A stretch of 9,013 bases of DNA. Origin: DAOQAU01 sp035354275. GTDB taxonomy: Bacteria; Cyanobacteriota; Vampirovibrionia; Gastranaerophilales; Gastranaerophilaceae. Below the pieces are notes generated by a model, which saw only the letters and a program-made list of their open reading frames with translations, had not been told where the DNA came from and did not search any database. How positions within the stretch are numbered: position 1 is the stretch's first letter; each line of letters begins with the position of its first letter. The stretch covers positions 1 through 9,013 of the forward strand of contig DAOQAU010000061.1 of assembly GCA_035354275.1 (NCBI GenBank). The letters run 5' to 3'. Shown here piece by piece: positions 1 to 6,117 of this stretch. A program made the position numbers and the translations under genes.

Positions 1-1745
1 GCGATTTTGAACGCCATCTCAGAAGAGTCAACATCGTGGTAAGTTCCGTCATACAGAGTGACTTTAACGTCAATCATCGGGAATCCTGCTAAGATACCGC
101 CTTCAAGGGCTTCTTCCATACCTTTTCTTGCAGGTTCAATATATTCTCTAGGGATTGAACCGCCGACGATTTTGTTTTCGAATACAAATCCCGCATTTTC
201 TTCCGCAGGTTCGATTCTGACTTTAACGTGTCCATATTGACCGCGACCGCCTGATTGCCTGATAAATTTAGAATCTTGATCCGCAGTTCCTCTGATAGTT
301 TCACGATATGCAACCTGAGGTTTACCAACGTTAGCGTCAACTTTAAATTCTCTGAGCATCCTGTCAACGATAATTTCAAGGTGAAGCTCGCCCATCCCTG
401 AGATAATGCACTGACCTGTTTCCTGGTCTGTTTTAACTTGAAAAGAAGGATCTTCTTCAGCAAGTTTTTGAAGCGCGATACCCATTTTATCCTGGTCGGC
501 TTTTGTTTTTGGTTCAATCGCAACCGAGATAACCGGCGTAGGGAATGTCATTTTTTCCAAAATTACAGGGTTTTTCTCATCACAGAGAGTATCTCCTGTT
601 GTTGTATCTTTCAATCCCACAGCCGCACATATGTCGCCCGCGTAAACTTCAGAAATTTCGTTTCTTTGATCGGCATACATTTGAACTAATCTTGAAATAC
701 GTTCTTTGTTTCCGTTTGTTGAATTTATAACGTAAGAGCCCGAAGATAATTTACCTGAATAAACACGCATAAATGTCAATCTTCCTACGTAAGGGTCTGT
801 CATAACTTTAAAAGCAAGTGCCGAAAACGGTTCGTCGTCAGATGAGTGTCTTTCGACTTTTGTTCCGTCTTCAAGTTCACCTTGAATAGCTTTAACGTCA
901 GTTGGTGCGGGCATATAGTCAACAACAGCATCCAGCAATAGCTGAACACCTTTGTTTTTAAATGCCGTACCGCAAGTTACAGGAACAATTTTGTTTTCGC
1001 AAACCGCTTTTCTGATTCCTGCTTTTATTTCTTCTATAGTAGGCTCTTCGCCTTCCATAAATTTCATCATTAAATCATCATCAAATTCAGAAACTGCTTC
1101 AATAAGTTCCAACCTATATTCTTTTGCTTTTTCAAGCATATCGGCAGGAATTTCTTCTATTTTAATATCGGTTCCCAAATCGTTTGTATAAATATGTGCT
1201 TTCATTTCAACAAGGTCGATTAAGCCTTTCATCTGATCCTCAGCTCCTATTGGAAGCTGAATCGGATGAGCATTTCCGCCGAGTCTTGATTTAACTTGAT
1301 CAACAACCCGATAGAAATTTGCACCTACTCTGTCCATTTTGTTAACAAAAACCATACGAGGAACTTCATATCTGTTAGCCTGTCTCCAAACTGTTTCTGA
1401 TTGTGATTGAACACCACCTACTGCGCAAAATACTGCTACAACGCCGTCTAATACACGCAATGAACGCTCAACTTCGATTGTAAAATCAACGTGTCCCGGG
1501 GTGTCGATAATGTTGATTTGGTGATTCTTCCAAAAAGATGTAACGGCTGCTGAGGTAATTGTAATTCCTCTTTCGCGTTCTTGTTCCATCCAATCGGTTA
1601 CGGCAGCTCCGTCGTGAACTTCGCCGATTTTATGAATTTTGCCTGTGTAAAACAAAATACGTTCTGTTGTTGTAGTTTTGCCCGCATCAATGTGCGCGGC
1701 TATACCGATGTTTCTAATCCTCTCTAAGGGGGTCTGTCTTGCCAT
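1..1745 (-). CDS. fusA: Elongation factor G (partial, C-terminus outside window)
   Basis: This is the translational GTPase EF-G, which drives ribosomal translocation and, with RRF, ribosome recycling in the cytoplasm. Reading the minus strand from the ATG at 1745-1743 gives 581 uninterrupted codons. The P-loop AHIDAGKT lies at residues 17-24, the G3 motif DTPGHVDF at 81-88 and the G4 motif NKMD at 135-138. Domains II and III follow, and domain IV has GGRGQYGHV and ends at the window edge in VDSSEMAFKIA. Family members are about 690 residues, so roughly 110 residues (end of domain IV and domain V) are missing to the left. AAGGAG at 1761-1756, 10 nt before the ATG, supports the start. rpsL or rpsG does not lie directly upstream as in the usual str operon; a repeat, an assembly gap and the divergent purH are there instead. 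The identification is certain from the motifs. Confidence 0.98.
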   Translation of the reverse strand, partial: MARQTPLERIRNIGIAAHIDAGKTTTTERILFYTGKIHKIGEVHDGAAVTDWMEQERERGITITSAAVTSFWKNHQINIIDTPGHVDFTIEVERSLRVLDGVVAVFCAVGGVQSQSETVWRQANRYEVPRMVFVNKMDRVGANFYRVVDQVKSRLGGNAHPIQLPIGAEDQMKGLIDLVEMKAHIYTNDLGTDIKIEEIPADMLEKAKEYRLELIEAVSEFDDDLMMKFMEGEEPTIEEIKAGIRKAVCENKIVPVTCGTAFKNKGVQLLLDAVVDYMPAPTDVKAIQGELEDGTKVERHSSDDEPFSALAFKVMTDPYVGRLTFMRVYSGKLSSGSYVINSTNGNKERISRLVQMYADQRNEISEVYAGDICAAVGLKDTTTGDTLCDEKNPVILEKMTFPTPVISVAIEPKTKADQDKMGIALQKLAEEDPSFQVKTDQETGQCIISGMGELHLEIIVDRMLREFKVDANVGKPQVAYRETIRGTADQDSKFIRQSGGRGQYGHVKVRIEPAEENAGFVFENKIVGGSIPREYIEPARKGMEEALEGGILAGFPMIDVKVTLYDGTYHDVDSSEMAFKI

Positions 1746-1788
1746 TGTTTGTTTGCTCCTTTATTCTAACTTTTCTGTTTTTTGTCCT

Positions 1789-1845
1789 AGTAAATAGGAA
1801 ATAGTAAATAGTGAATAGAAAATGAAAATCTATTTACCATTTACT
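1789..1845. repeat. Period-7 repeats in inverted arrangement
   Basis: Four heptamers run head to tail from 1789: AGTAAAT, AGGAAAT, AGTAAAT, AGTGAAT, then AG. After an 11-nt spacer the complementary orientation appears at 1830 as CTATTTA, CCATTTA, CT, so the two halves can fold back on each other. This run sits just upstream of fusA and ends at the N gap, which it probably caused. Short tandem heptamer arrays are known from cyanobacterial genomes (STRR sequences), but I cannot show that this one is related. No gene is seen in the 1746-2054 interval. Confidence 0.7.
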
Positions 1846-1945
1846 NNNNNNNNNNNNNNNNNNNNNNNNNNNNNNNNNNNNNNNNNNNNNNNNNNNNNNN
1901 NNNNNNNNNNNNNNNNNNNNNNNNNNNNNNNNNNNNNNNNNNNNN
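1846..1945. other. Assembly gap of exactly 100 N
   Basis: The 100 undetermined bases have the conventional length of a scaffold gap of unknown size. The same 16 bases, CTATTTACCATTTACT, stand directly before it (1830-1845) and directly after it (1946-1961), so the two contigs end in the same repeat. The real distance between fusA and purH is therefore unknown: it may be near zero, or it may hide more repeat units or a gene. Confidence 0.97.
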
Positions 1946-1961
1946 CTATTTACCATTTACT
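1946..1961. repeat. Second copy of the 16-bp gap-flanking repeat
   Basis: CTATTTACCATTTACT is repeated base for base from 1830-1845. It is made of two related heptamers (CTATTTA, CCATTTA) plus CT. It marks the right edge of the gap and belongs to the repeat family described at 1789-1845. Confidence 0.85.
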
Positions 1962-2020
1962 TTTATATTGTCGCACAAACAAGCAAATTTTCAAATATAC
2001 GTTTAATTTTTTTTAATATT

Positions 2021-2034
2021 TATGCTAGTATAAG
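2021..2034 (+). promoter_or_regulatory. Candidate extended -10 promoter of purH
   Basis: TATGCTAGTATAAG contains a TGn-extended -10 (TGC followed by TAGTAT) and, shifted by three bases, TATAAG. The same TATGCTANNAT pattern recurs on the minus strand in front of the glycosyltransferase. Transcription would start near 2038-2041, just ahead of the purH ribosome-binding site at 2043-2048. There is no convincing -35 in the AT-rich sequence upstream. Predicted by eye only. Confidence 0.4.
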
Positions 2035-2042
2035 TGAGAAAT

Positions 2043-2048
2043 AAGGAG
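2043..2048 (+). promoter_or_regulatory. purH ribosome-binding site
   Basis: AAGGAG lies 6 nt before the ATG at 2055. It decides the start: an in-frame GTG at 2034 would add seven residues but lies upstream of this site, within the likely -10 region. Confidence 0.85.
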
Positions 2049-2054
2049 CAAAAA

Positions 2055-3620
2055 ATGAAAAAAAGAGCCTATATAAGCGTTTTCGATAAAGACGGTATCG
2101 TTGAACTGGCGCAAAATCTTATTAAAAATGATTTTGAGATTGTTTCCACAGGCGGAACTTTTAAATTCTTAAAAGAAAACGGAATAAAAGTTATTGAAGT
2201 ATCTAAAGTTACAGGCTATCCTGAAATGCTGCACGGAAAAGTAAAATCGCTTCATCCTGAAATATTTGGAGGCATCCTTGCCGATTCTACAAACTCGGAT
2301 GAAGCAGAAGAAATCAAAATCAATGACGTCAAAAAATTTGATTTAGTTGTGGTAAATTTATATCCGTTTGAACAAGTTGCAATGCAAACAAACGATATAA
2401 ATAAACTTGTTGAAAATATCGATATCGGAGGCATTGCACTTTTGCGCGCGGCGGCTAAAAATTATAAAAATGTAACCGCAATTTGTGACAAAAAAGATTA
2501 CGGGCGCGCCGCAAGCGCACCCGAAGAAACACGCCAAGAACTTGCGCTGAAAGCTTTTGACTTGACTTCGAATTATGATACAATAATCGGTGCAAAATTA
2601 AGAGAAGTTTTTGAACATAAAGAAATTAAGCATTTTAATTTTGAAAAAATTCAGGATTTAAGATACGGCGAAAACCCACATCAAAAGGCCGGATTATACA
2701 AAATTAATGATGGTGGGATAGCAATCCCACCCTACGCTAACAAAAGTAGGGCGGAATTGCCATTCCGCCGTCAAGAGGTCAACTACGAAATCCTCTGGGG
2801 CAAAGAATTATCTTACAACAACATTTTAGATATGACAGCTGCGGTCAATATAGTAAGCGAATTTTATGATGTGCCCGCCGCTGCAATAGTTAAACACACA
2901 ATGCCCTGCGGGGTTGCACTTGGCAGAGATTTGAATGATGCTTATCAAAAAGCCTTTGACTGTGATCCGATAAGTGCCTTTGGCGGAATTGTCGCTTTTT
3001 CTCAAGGGGTAAATGAAGAAATAGCCAAACATTTAAATTCTGTTTTTCTTGAAGTTGTTATCGCACCTGATTTTGATGATAATGCCCTTGAAATATTAAA
3101 AAGTAAAAAGAATTTGAGGATTGTTAAATTAAACACGAAGCTTGAAGAATATAAATTATTGCAAAATGAAGAGATTAAAATAACTCCGTTTGGAGTTTTA
3201 ATTCAAGAACAGGACAACAAAGAGCTTGATAAAGACACTTTTAAGGTGGTTACAAAAACAAAACCTACGGCCGAGCAGATTGAAGACGCCATTTTTGCGT
3301 GGAAAGTGGCAAAACACGCAAAATCAAATGCGATTGTAATTGTAAAAGATTTTAAAACGCTTGCAATAGGACAAGGTCAGACAAGCAGAATTTGTGCTAT
3401 GGAATGGGCTTTGAATTATGCATGTGACGGGACAAAAGATGCTGTTGTTGCCTCTGACGGATTTTTACCTGCTGTCGATAATATTCAGGCGGCGGTTCAA
3501 GGCAGAATAGGGCTTATAATCCAACCCGGCGGAAGCATAAAAGACAATGAAGTTATAGCAGAAGCCGACAAATACAATTTGGCGATGATAACAACAGGTA
3601 TAAGACATTTTAAGCATTAG
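2055..3620 (+). CDS. purH: Bifunctional AICAR transformylase / IMP cyclohydrolase with in-frame insertion
   Basis: PurH catalyses the last two steps of de novo purine synthesis: formylation of AICAR with 10-formyl-THF and closure to IMP. The product is 521 residues. The N-terminal cyclohydrolase half shows ISVFDKDGIVE (7-17), STGGT (31-35) and HGKVKSLHP (60-68). The transformylase half has LRYGENPHQKA, GKELSYNNILD, the catalytic Lys-His pair at 280-281 in VKHTMPCGVA, DPISAFGGIV, and the C-terminal QPGGSIKD and TGIRHFKH. The usual VKHxNPCG is KHTMPCG here, at a position that also varies in animal enzymes. Residues 219-240, between NPHQKA and GKELSYNN, are extra relative to the family and are encoded by a double hairpin (2712-2769). 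The gene stands alone and is divergent from fusA, with its own RBS and terminator, not within a pur operon. Confidence 0.97.
   Translation: MKKRAYISVFDKDGIVELAQNLIKNDFEIVSTGGTFKFLKENGIKVIEVSKVTGYPEMLHGKVKSLHPEIFGGILADSTNSDEAEEIKINDVKKFDLVVVNLYPFEQVAMQTNDINKLVENIDIGGIALLRAAAKNYKNVTAICDKKDYGRAASAPEETRQELALKAFDLTSNYDTIIGAKLREVFEHKEIKHFNFEKIQDLRYGENPHQKAGLYKINDGGIAIPPYANKSRAELPFRRQEVNYEILWGKELSYNNILDMTAAVNIVSEFYDVPAAAIVKHTMPCGVALGRDLNDAYQKAFDCDPISAFGGIVAFSQGVNEEIAKHLNSVFLEVVIAPDFDDNALEILKSKKNLRIVKLNTKLEEYKLLQNEEIKITPFGVLIQEQDNKELDKDTFKVVTKTKPTAEQIEDAIFAWKVAKHAKSNAIVIVKDFKTLAIGQGQTSRICAMEWALNYACDGTKDAVVASDGFLPAVDNIQAAVQGRIGLIIQPGGSIKDNEVIAEADKYNLAMITTGIRHFKH
2709..2774 (+). repeat. Palindromic repeat inserted in frame within purH
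   Basis: Two perfect 8-bp hairpins lie side by side inside the gene: GGTGGGAT/ATCCCACC (2712-2719 and 2724-2731, loop AGCA) and GGCGGAAT/ATTCCGCC (2750-2757 and 2762-2769, loop TGCC). The bases between them also pair (CCCTAC 2730-2735 with GTAGGG 2746-2751). The segment codes for about 22 residues, 219-240, beginning DGGIAIPPYANK, in a loop where PurH proteins normally go almost directly from NPHQKA to GKELSYNN. It is GC-richer than the surrounding gene. The exact borders are estimated from the protein comparison. Confidence 0.7.
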
Positions 3621-3656
3621 AGGTAAATGAGCAAAAAGTTGATTAATTGAATAGTT

Positions 3657-3693
3657 AAAGGGCGGGAGTTGCAAAGCAACTCCCGCCCTTTTT
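3657..3693 (+). terminator. Strong intrinsic terminator after purH
   Basis: A perfect 16-bp stem (3657-3672 with 3676-3691, loop AAA) is followed by a T-rich tract (TTTTT, then CGTTCTTTT). It starts 36 nt after the purH stop codon and ends about 30 nt before the exporter gene, separating the two units. Its G-rich half, GGGCGGGAGTTGC, resembles the second hairpin inside purH (GGGCGGAATTGC), so it may be a repeat reused as a terminator. Confidence 0.9.
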
Positions 3694-3713
3694 CGTTCTT
3701 TTATTTTCAAAGT

Positions 3714-3719
3714 ATAATA
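3714..3719 (+). promoter_or_regulatory. -10 box of the exporter gene, likely leaderless
   Basis: A perfect TATAAT ends 5 nt before the ATG at 3725. By standard sigma-70 geometry transcription would begin at about 3725-3727, on the start codon. No Shine-Dalgarno-like sequence lies between them. The -35 is weak (TTCGTT at 3692-3697, 16-bp spacing). Confidence 0.5.
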
Positions 3720-3724
3720 TTCTT

Positions 3725-4903
3725 ATGAACACGATTCAAAAAAACAAAAGAGCGATGGGGTGGTTGACAACGGCTCATCTTGCAAACGACATGTATGCTG
3801 GGTTTTTAAACCCGATTATGCCTTTTCTTGCCGCAAAAATGGGATTTACCATAGCCATTGCAACGTTGATTATGAGTGTTGCTCAAGTTTGCGCCTCTTT
3901 AATTCAGCCTATTTTCGGATTTTTTGCAGATAATATTTTAAAAAGAGTGTTTATTTTTTGGGGGTTAATTTTCGGCTCGCTTTTTATCCCTTTGGGAACA
4001 AACGCCCCGAACGTTTTTCTTCTCACCGTTTGTGTGATTTTAGGTAATCTTGGCGGAAGCTTTTTTCACCCGCAGGCGTTGGGGTTTATTTCAAGATTTT
4101 CTGACAGAAATTTTGTTCAGAATATGGGGATTTTTATTACTGCAGGTACATTAGGCTTTGCGCTCGGACCGATTATTTCAGGCAGCGTAGTACAACATTT
4201 CGGGTTTGAAAAAATACCTTATCTTTCGATTTTTGGCATTGTTATTGCGCTTTTAATGTTTTCTTTTGTACCGAAAATTTCCGATAAAAACATTGTCTTG
4301 AAGCACAAAGAATTTAAAAAATCTTTTTCGGACATTTTGTCAAACAAAAATATGCTTATTTTAATTAACGTTTCTGTAGCAAAAACTTTAATGGCAAACA
4401 GTTGCACCATATTGCTTCCGTTTTTGTGGAAGGATATGGGATACAGCCCTTCTTATATAGGGTTTGCCCTGTTCGGATTTCTTCTTGCGGGAGGTTTTGG
4501 CTCTATTTTAAGCAGTCGTATAGAAGAAAAAATCGGTTCTAAAACAGTTTTTTACATTTCATTGATTGCCACTTTGCCTTTAACAGGGCTTTTTGTTCTT
4601 TCATACAGACCTTATCCTAATGTTGCTTTTGCGATTTTTGTTTTAATGGGCTTTTTTGCAATGCTGGCACAACCCGTAATGCTTGTAATGGCTCAAAGGA
4701 TTTTGCCTGATTATAAAAGTATAGTGTCGGGATTTATAAACGGATTCAGCTGGGGAATTGTCGCTGTCGCTCTGACTCTGGTCGGATTTTTTGCACAAAA
4801 ATTCGGCATTGCAAAAGTTGTTTTTATAGTTTCGTTTTTGCCTGTGCTTTTCTCTTATTTTGTGAGGTTTTTACCCGATAAAGTCGAGCCTTCTTCTACT
4901 TAA
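3725..4903 (+). CDS. Major-facilitator transporter, fosmidomycin-resistance (Fsr) type
   Basis: This is a 392-residue inner-membrane protein with about twelve hydrophobic segments and a polar central loop at about 184-208. The layout matches the MFS fold and the Fsr family length (about 400). Family-like marks are H18 and the ND pair (21-22) in the first helix, QPIFGFFAD (61-69) at the end of helix 2, basic residues in the following cytoplasmic loop, and GGSFFHPQA (110-118), which matches the GxxxFHP motif of Fsr-like proteins. Such proteins are proton-driven drug or metabolite exporters; the substrate here cannot be read from sequence. The first ATG after the terminator is taken as the start, since no upstream RBS points to another. 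It forms its own unit behind the purH terminator, and its last 8 bp overlap the convergent glycosyltransferase. The superfamily is certain and the subfamily probable. Confidence 0.9.
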   Translation: MNTIQKNKRAMGWLTTAHLANDMYAGFLNPIMPFLAAKMGFTIAIATLIMSVAQVCASLIQPIFGFFADNILKRVFIFWGLIFGSLFIPLGTNAPNVFLLTVCVILGNLGGSFFHPQALGFISRFSDRNFVQNMGIFITAGTLGFALGPIISGSVVQHFGFEKIPYLSIFGIVIALLMFSFVPKISDKNIVLKHKEFKKSFSDILSNKNMLILINVSVAKTLMANSCTILLPFLWKDMGYSPSYIGFALFGFLLAGGFGSILSSRIEEKIGSKTVFYISLIATLPLTGLFVLSYRPYPNVAFAIFVLMGFFAMLAQPVMLVMAQRILPDYKSIVSGFINGFSWGIVAVALTLVGFFAQKFGIAKVVFIVSFLPVLFSYFVRFLPDKVEPSST

Positions 4904-6017
4904 TAATTTCTAAAATCGCTTCGGCGCGTTTTGTCCAGGTATGTTTTTGTTCGGTAATTTCTTTTGCAATTTGGGCTTTTTGCTCCATTTCAAAAGGGTT
5001 ATTAAGGAAATAAGCCATTTTTTCTTCAATATCATCAAAATTTGTAAGGTTAAAATATCCCATAGAATCACCGAATTCGCTCTGAATTGAAGCTGTATCA
5101 GAAGACATAACAAAACTTTCGACCGCACTTGCATTTAAAATCCTTTCATGCAAACCGAGCGTTAATTGCGAAGGATGAACGTGAAGCACGATTTTTGCTT
5201 TATTCATTACATCGACACTTTCAAGCAAGTCGCACTCTCCCATATACTGAACCTTGCCCTTTGTATATTTGTGCCAAGGTCCGCTCCCAAAAATTTTTAC
5301 GTTGAAGTTTTGAAGCTTTTCAATTACCTGCGCCCTTTTTGCAAACGAAACAAGGTAAGATAAATTTTTGAACATAAAATTATACTGATCAACATCCAAA
5401 ACCAAATTGGCTTCTTGTTTGAAAATCTGATACATTTGCCAAAAAGATATGTTCGGCGTATTCATCCAAGTTTCAAACATTATCATAAGAAGTTCAAAAG
5501 TTTGTTTCGGCAAAGATTCTCTTAATTCTTCGATTTTAGCTTCCCAGTCAAAAATCGAAGAAAGAAAAACTATATCGTATTCTTTTTCTAAATCTTTCTT
5601 TTTCCAAAGTTCCAAATCAACAGCATGAGGGACATAGGCATGTTTTAGCAGAGGAAAATATTCCTGTAGTGCTTCTGTGTCACTGGGAGAGATATTAAAT
5701 AAAAAGAAATTTGGATTAGCTTGAAATTGTTTTACTGCCTCAATATTCTGAAAAAATATTGAATCAACATTCCACATAATATTGATAATGTTGCGTTTTA
5801 AATATTCTTCCCAAGCTTCAAAACCAGAAACATTAAATCCTATTGTAAGATTTGGCAAAAGTCTTTTTTCATAACATTCTTTTGTAGAATATGCTTTGAC
5901 ACCGCAATTTTGAAAGCCTCTTAACAATCCTGTCGAAAAACCGGCTATAACATTGTAATGACCACCTGTAAAGCCTCCATCGCCGTGTATTCCGATTATC
6001 AAATCTTCTTTATTCAT
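4896..6017 (-). CDS. CgeB-like glycosyltransferase (GT-B fold, family 1-like)
   Basis: The product is 373 residues with no signal peptide or membrane segment, so it is probably cytosolic. The N-terminal half has GIHGDGGFTGGHYNVIAG (9-26) and resembles the DUF3880-type domain found with CgeB-like transferases. The C-terminal third carries the PF13524-type pattern: VHPSQLTLGLHERILNAS (about 280-297, the nucleotide-sugar site with HER), then AVESFVMSSD, and KHTWTKRAEAIL at the end. It probably moves a sugar from a nucleotide donor to a surface glycan or protein; donor and acceptor are unknown. The ATG at 6017 is preferred over the in-frame TTG at 6041 because GAGGGG lies 7 nt upstream of it. The gene is divergent from alr and convergent with the exporter. 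No other glycan genes are near, so context does not narrow the role. Confidence 0.8.
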   Translation of the reverse strand: MNKEDLIIGIHGDGGFTGGHYNVIAGFSTGLLRGFQNCGVKAYSTKECYEKRLLPNLTIGFNVSGFEAWEEYLKRNIINIMWNVDSIFFQNIEAVKQFQANPNFFLFNISPSDTEALQEYFPLLKHAYVPHAVDLELWKKKDLEKEYDIVFLSSIFDWEAKIEELRESLPKQTFELLMIMFETWMNTPNISFWQMYQIFKQEANLVLDVDQYNFMFKNLSYLVSFAKRAQVIEKLQNFNVKIFGSGPWHKYTKGKVQYMGECDLLESVDVMNKAKIVLHVHPSQLTLGLHERILNASAVESFVMSSDTASIQSEFGDSMGYFNLTNFDDIEEKMAYFLNNPFEMEQKAQIAKEITEQKHTWTKRAEAILEIIK

Positions 6018-6024
6018 AAAACTT

Positions 6025-6030
6025 CCCCTC
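6025..6030 (-). promoter_or_regulatory. Glycosyltransferase ribosome-binding site
   Basis: On the minus strand GAGGGG stands 7 nt before the ATG at 6017. The alternative TTG start at 6041 lies upstream of this site and would add eight residues (MQTQRGSF), so it is not favoured. Confidence 0.7.
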
Positions 6031-6077
6031 TGAGTTTGCAAAAATTTTTAATTTTTCTGCATCCTCTCTTTTGTTTC

Positions 6078-6086
6078 ATTTTAGCA
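6078..6086 (-). promoter_or_regulatory. Extended -10 of the glycosyltransferase gene
   Basis: Read on the minus strand this is TGCTAAAAT, a TGn-extended -10 with TAAAAT (5 of 6). It lies within TATGCTAAAAT, the same pattern as in front of purH. Transcription would start near 6071, leaving a leader of about 54 nt with the RBS. It overlaps the probable -35 of alr on the other strand. Confidence 0.5.
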
Positions 6087-6110
6087 TACTATTTTTGTTT
6101 AGCATATAAT
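6081..6110 (+). promoter_or_regulatory. alr promoter, likely leaderless
   Basis: A perfect TATAAT at 6105-6110 lies 18 bp after TTAGCA (6081-6086, 4 of 6 to the -35 consensus). The predicted start at about 6117 coincides with the alr ATG at 6118, and there is no Shine-Dalgarno sequence. The 9-mer TTTAGCATA occurs twice in direct orientation, at 6080-6088 and 6098-6106. It could be a regulator site or simply the promoter itself. Confidence 0.5.
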
Positions 6111-6117
6111 TAAATTT

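Noticed and set aside
89..523. Minus-strand open frame of about 144 codons within fusA
   Set aside because: It is in a different frame from the continuous EF-G reading frame and has a lysine/serine/leucine-biased composition typical of a shadow frame.
1756..1768. TAGAAT on the minus strand upstream of fusA as a -10 box
   Set aside because: It would place the transcript start inside the AAGGAG ribosome-binding site, and no -35 lies at a normal distance.
1822..2016. Open frame running across the N gap
   Set aside because: Most of it is undetermined bases and the rest is repeat sequence; it codes for nothing recognisable.
2034..2036. GTG as the purH start
   Set aside because: It lies upstream of the AAGGAG at 2043-2048 and within the likely -10 region, and the extra residues have no family counterpart.
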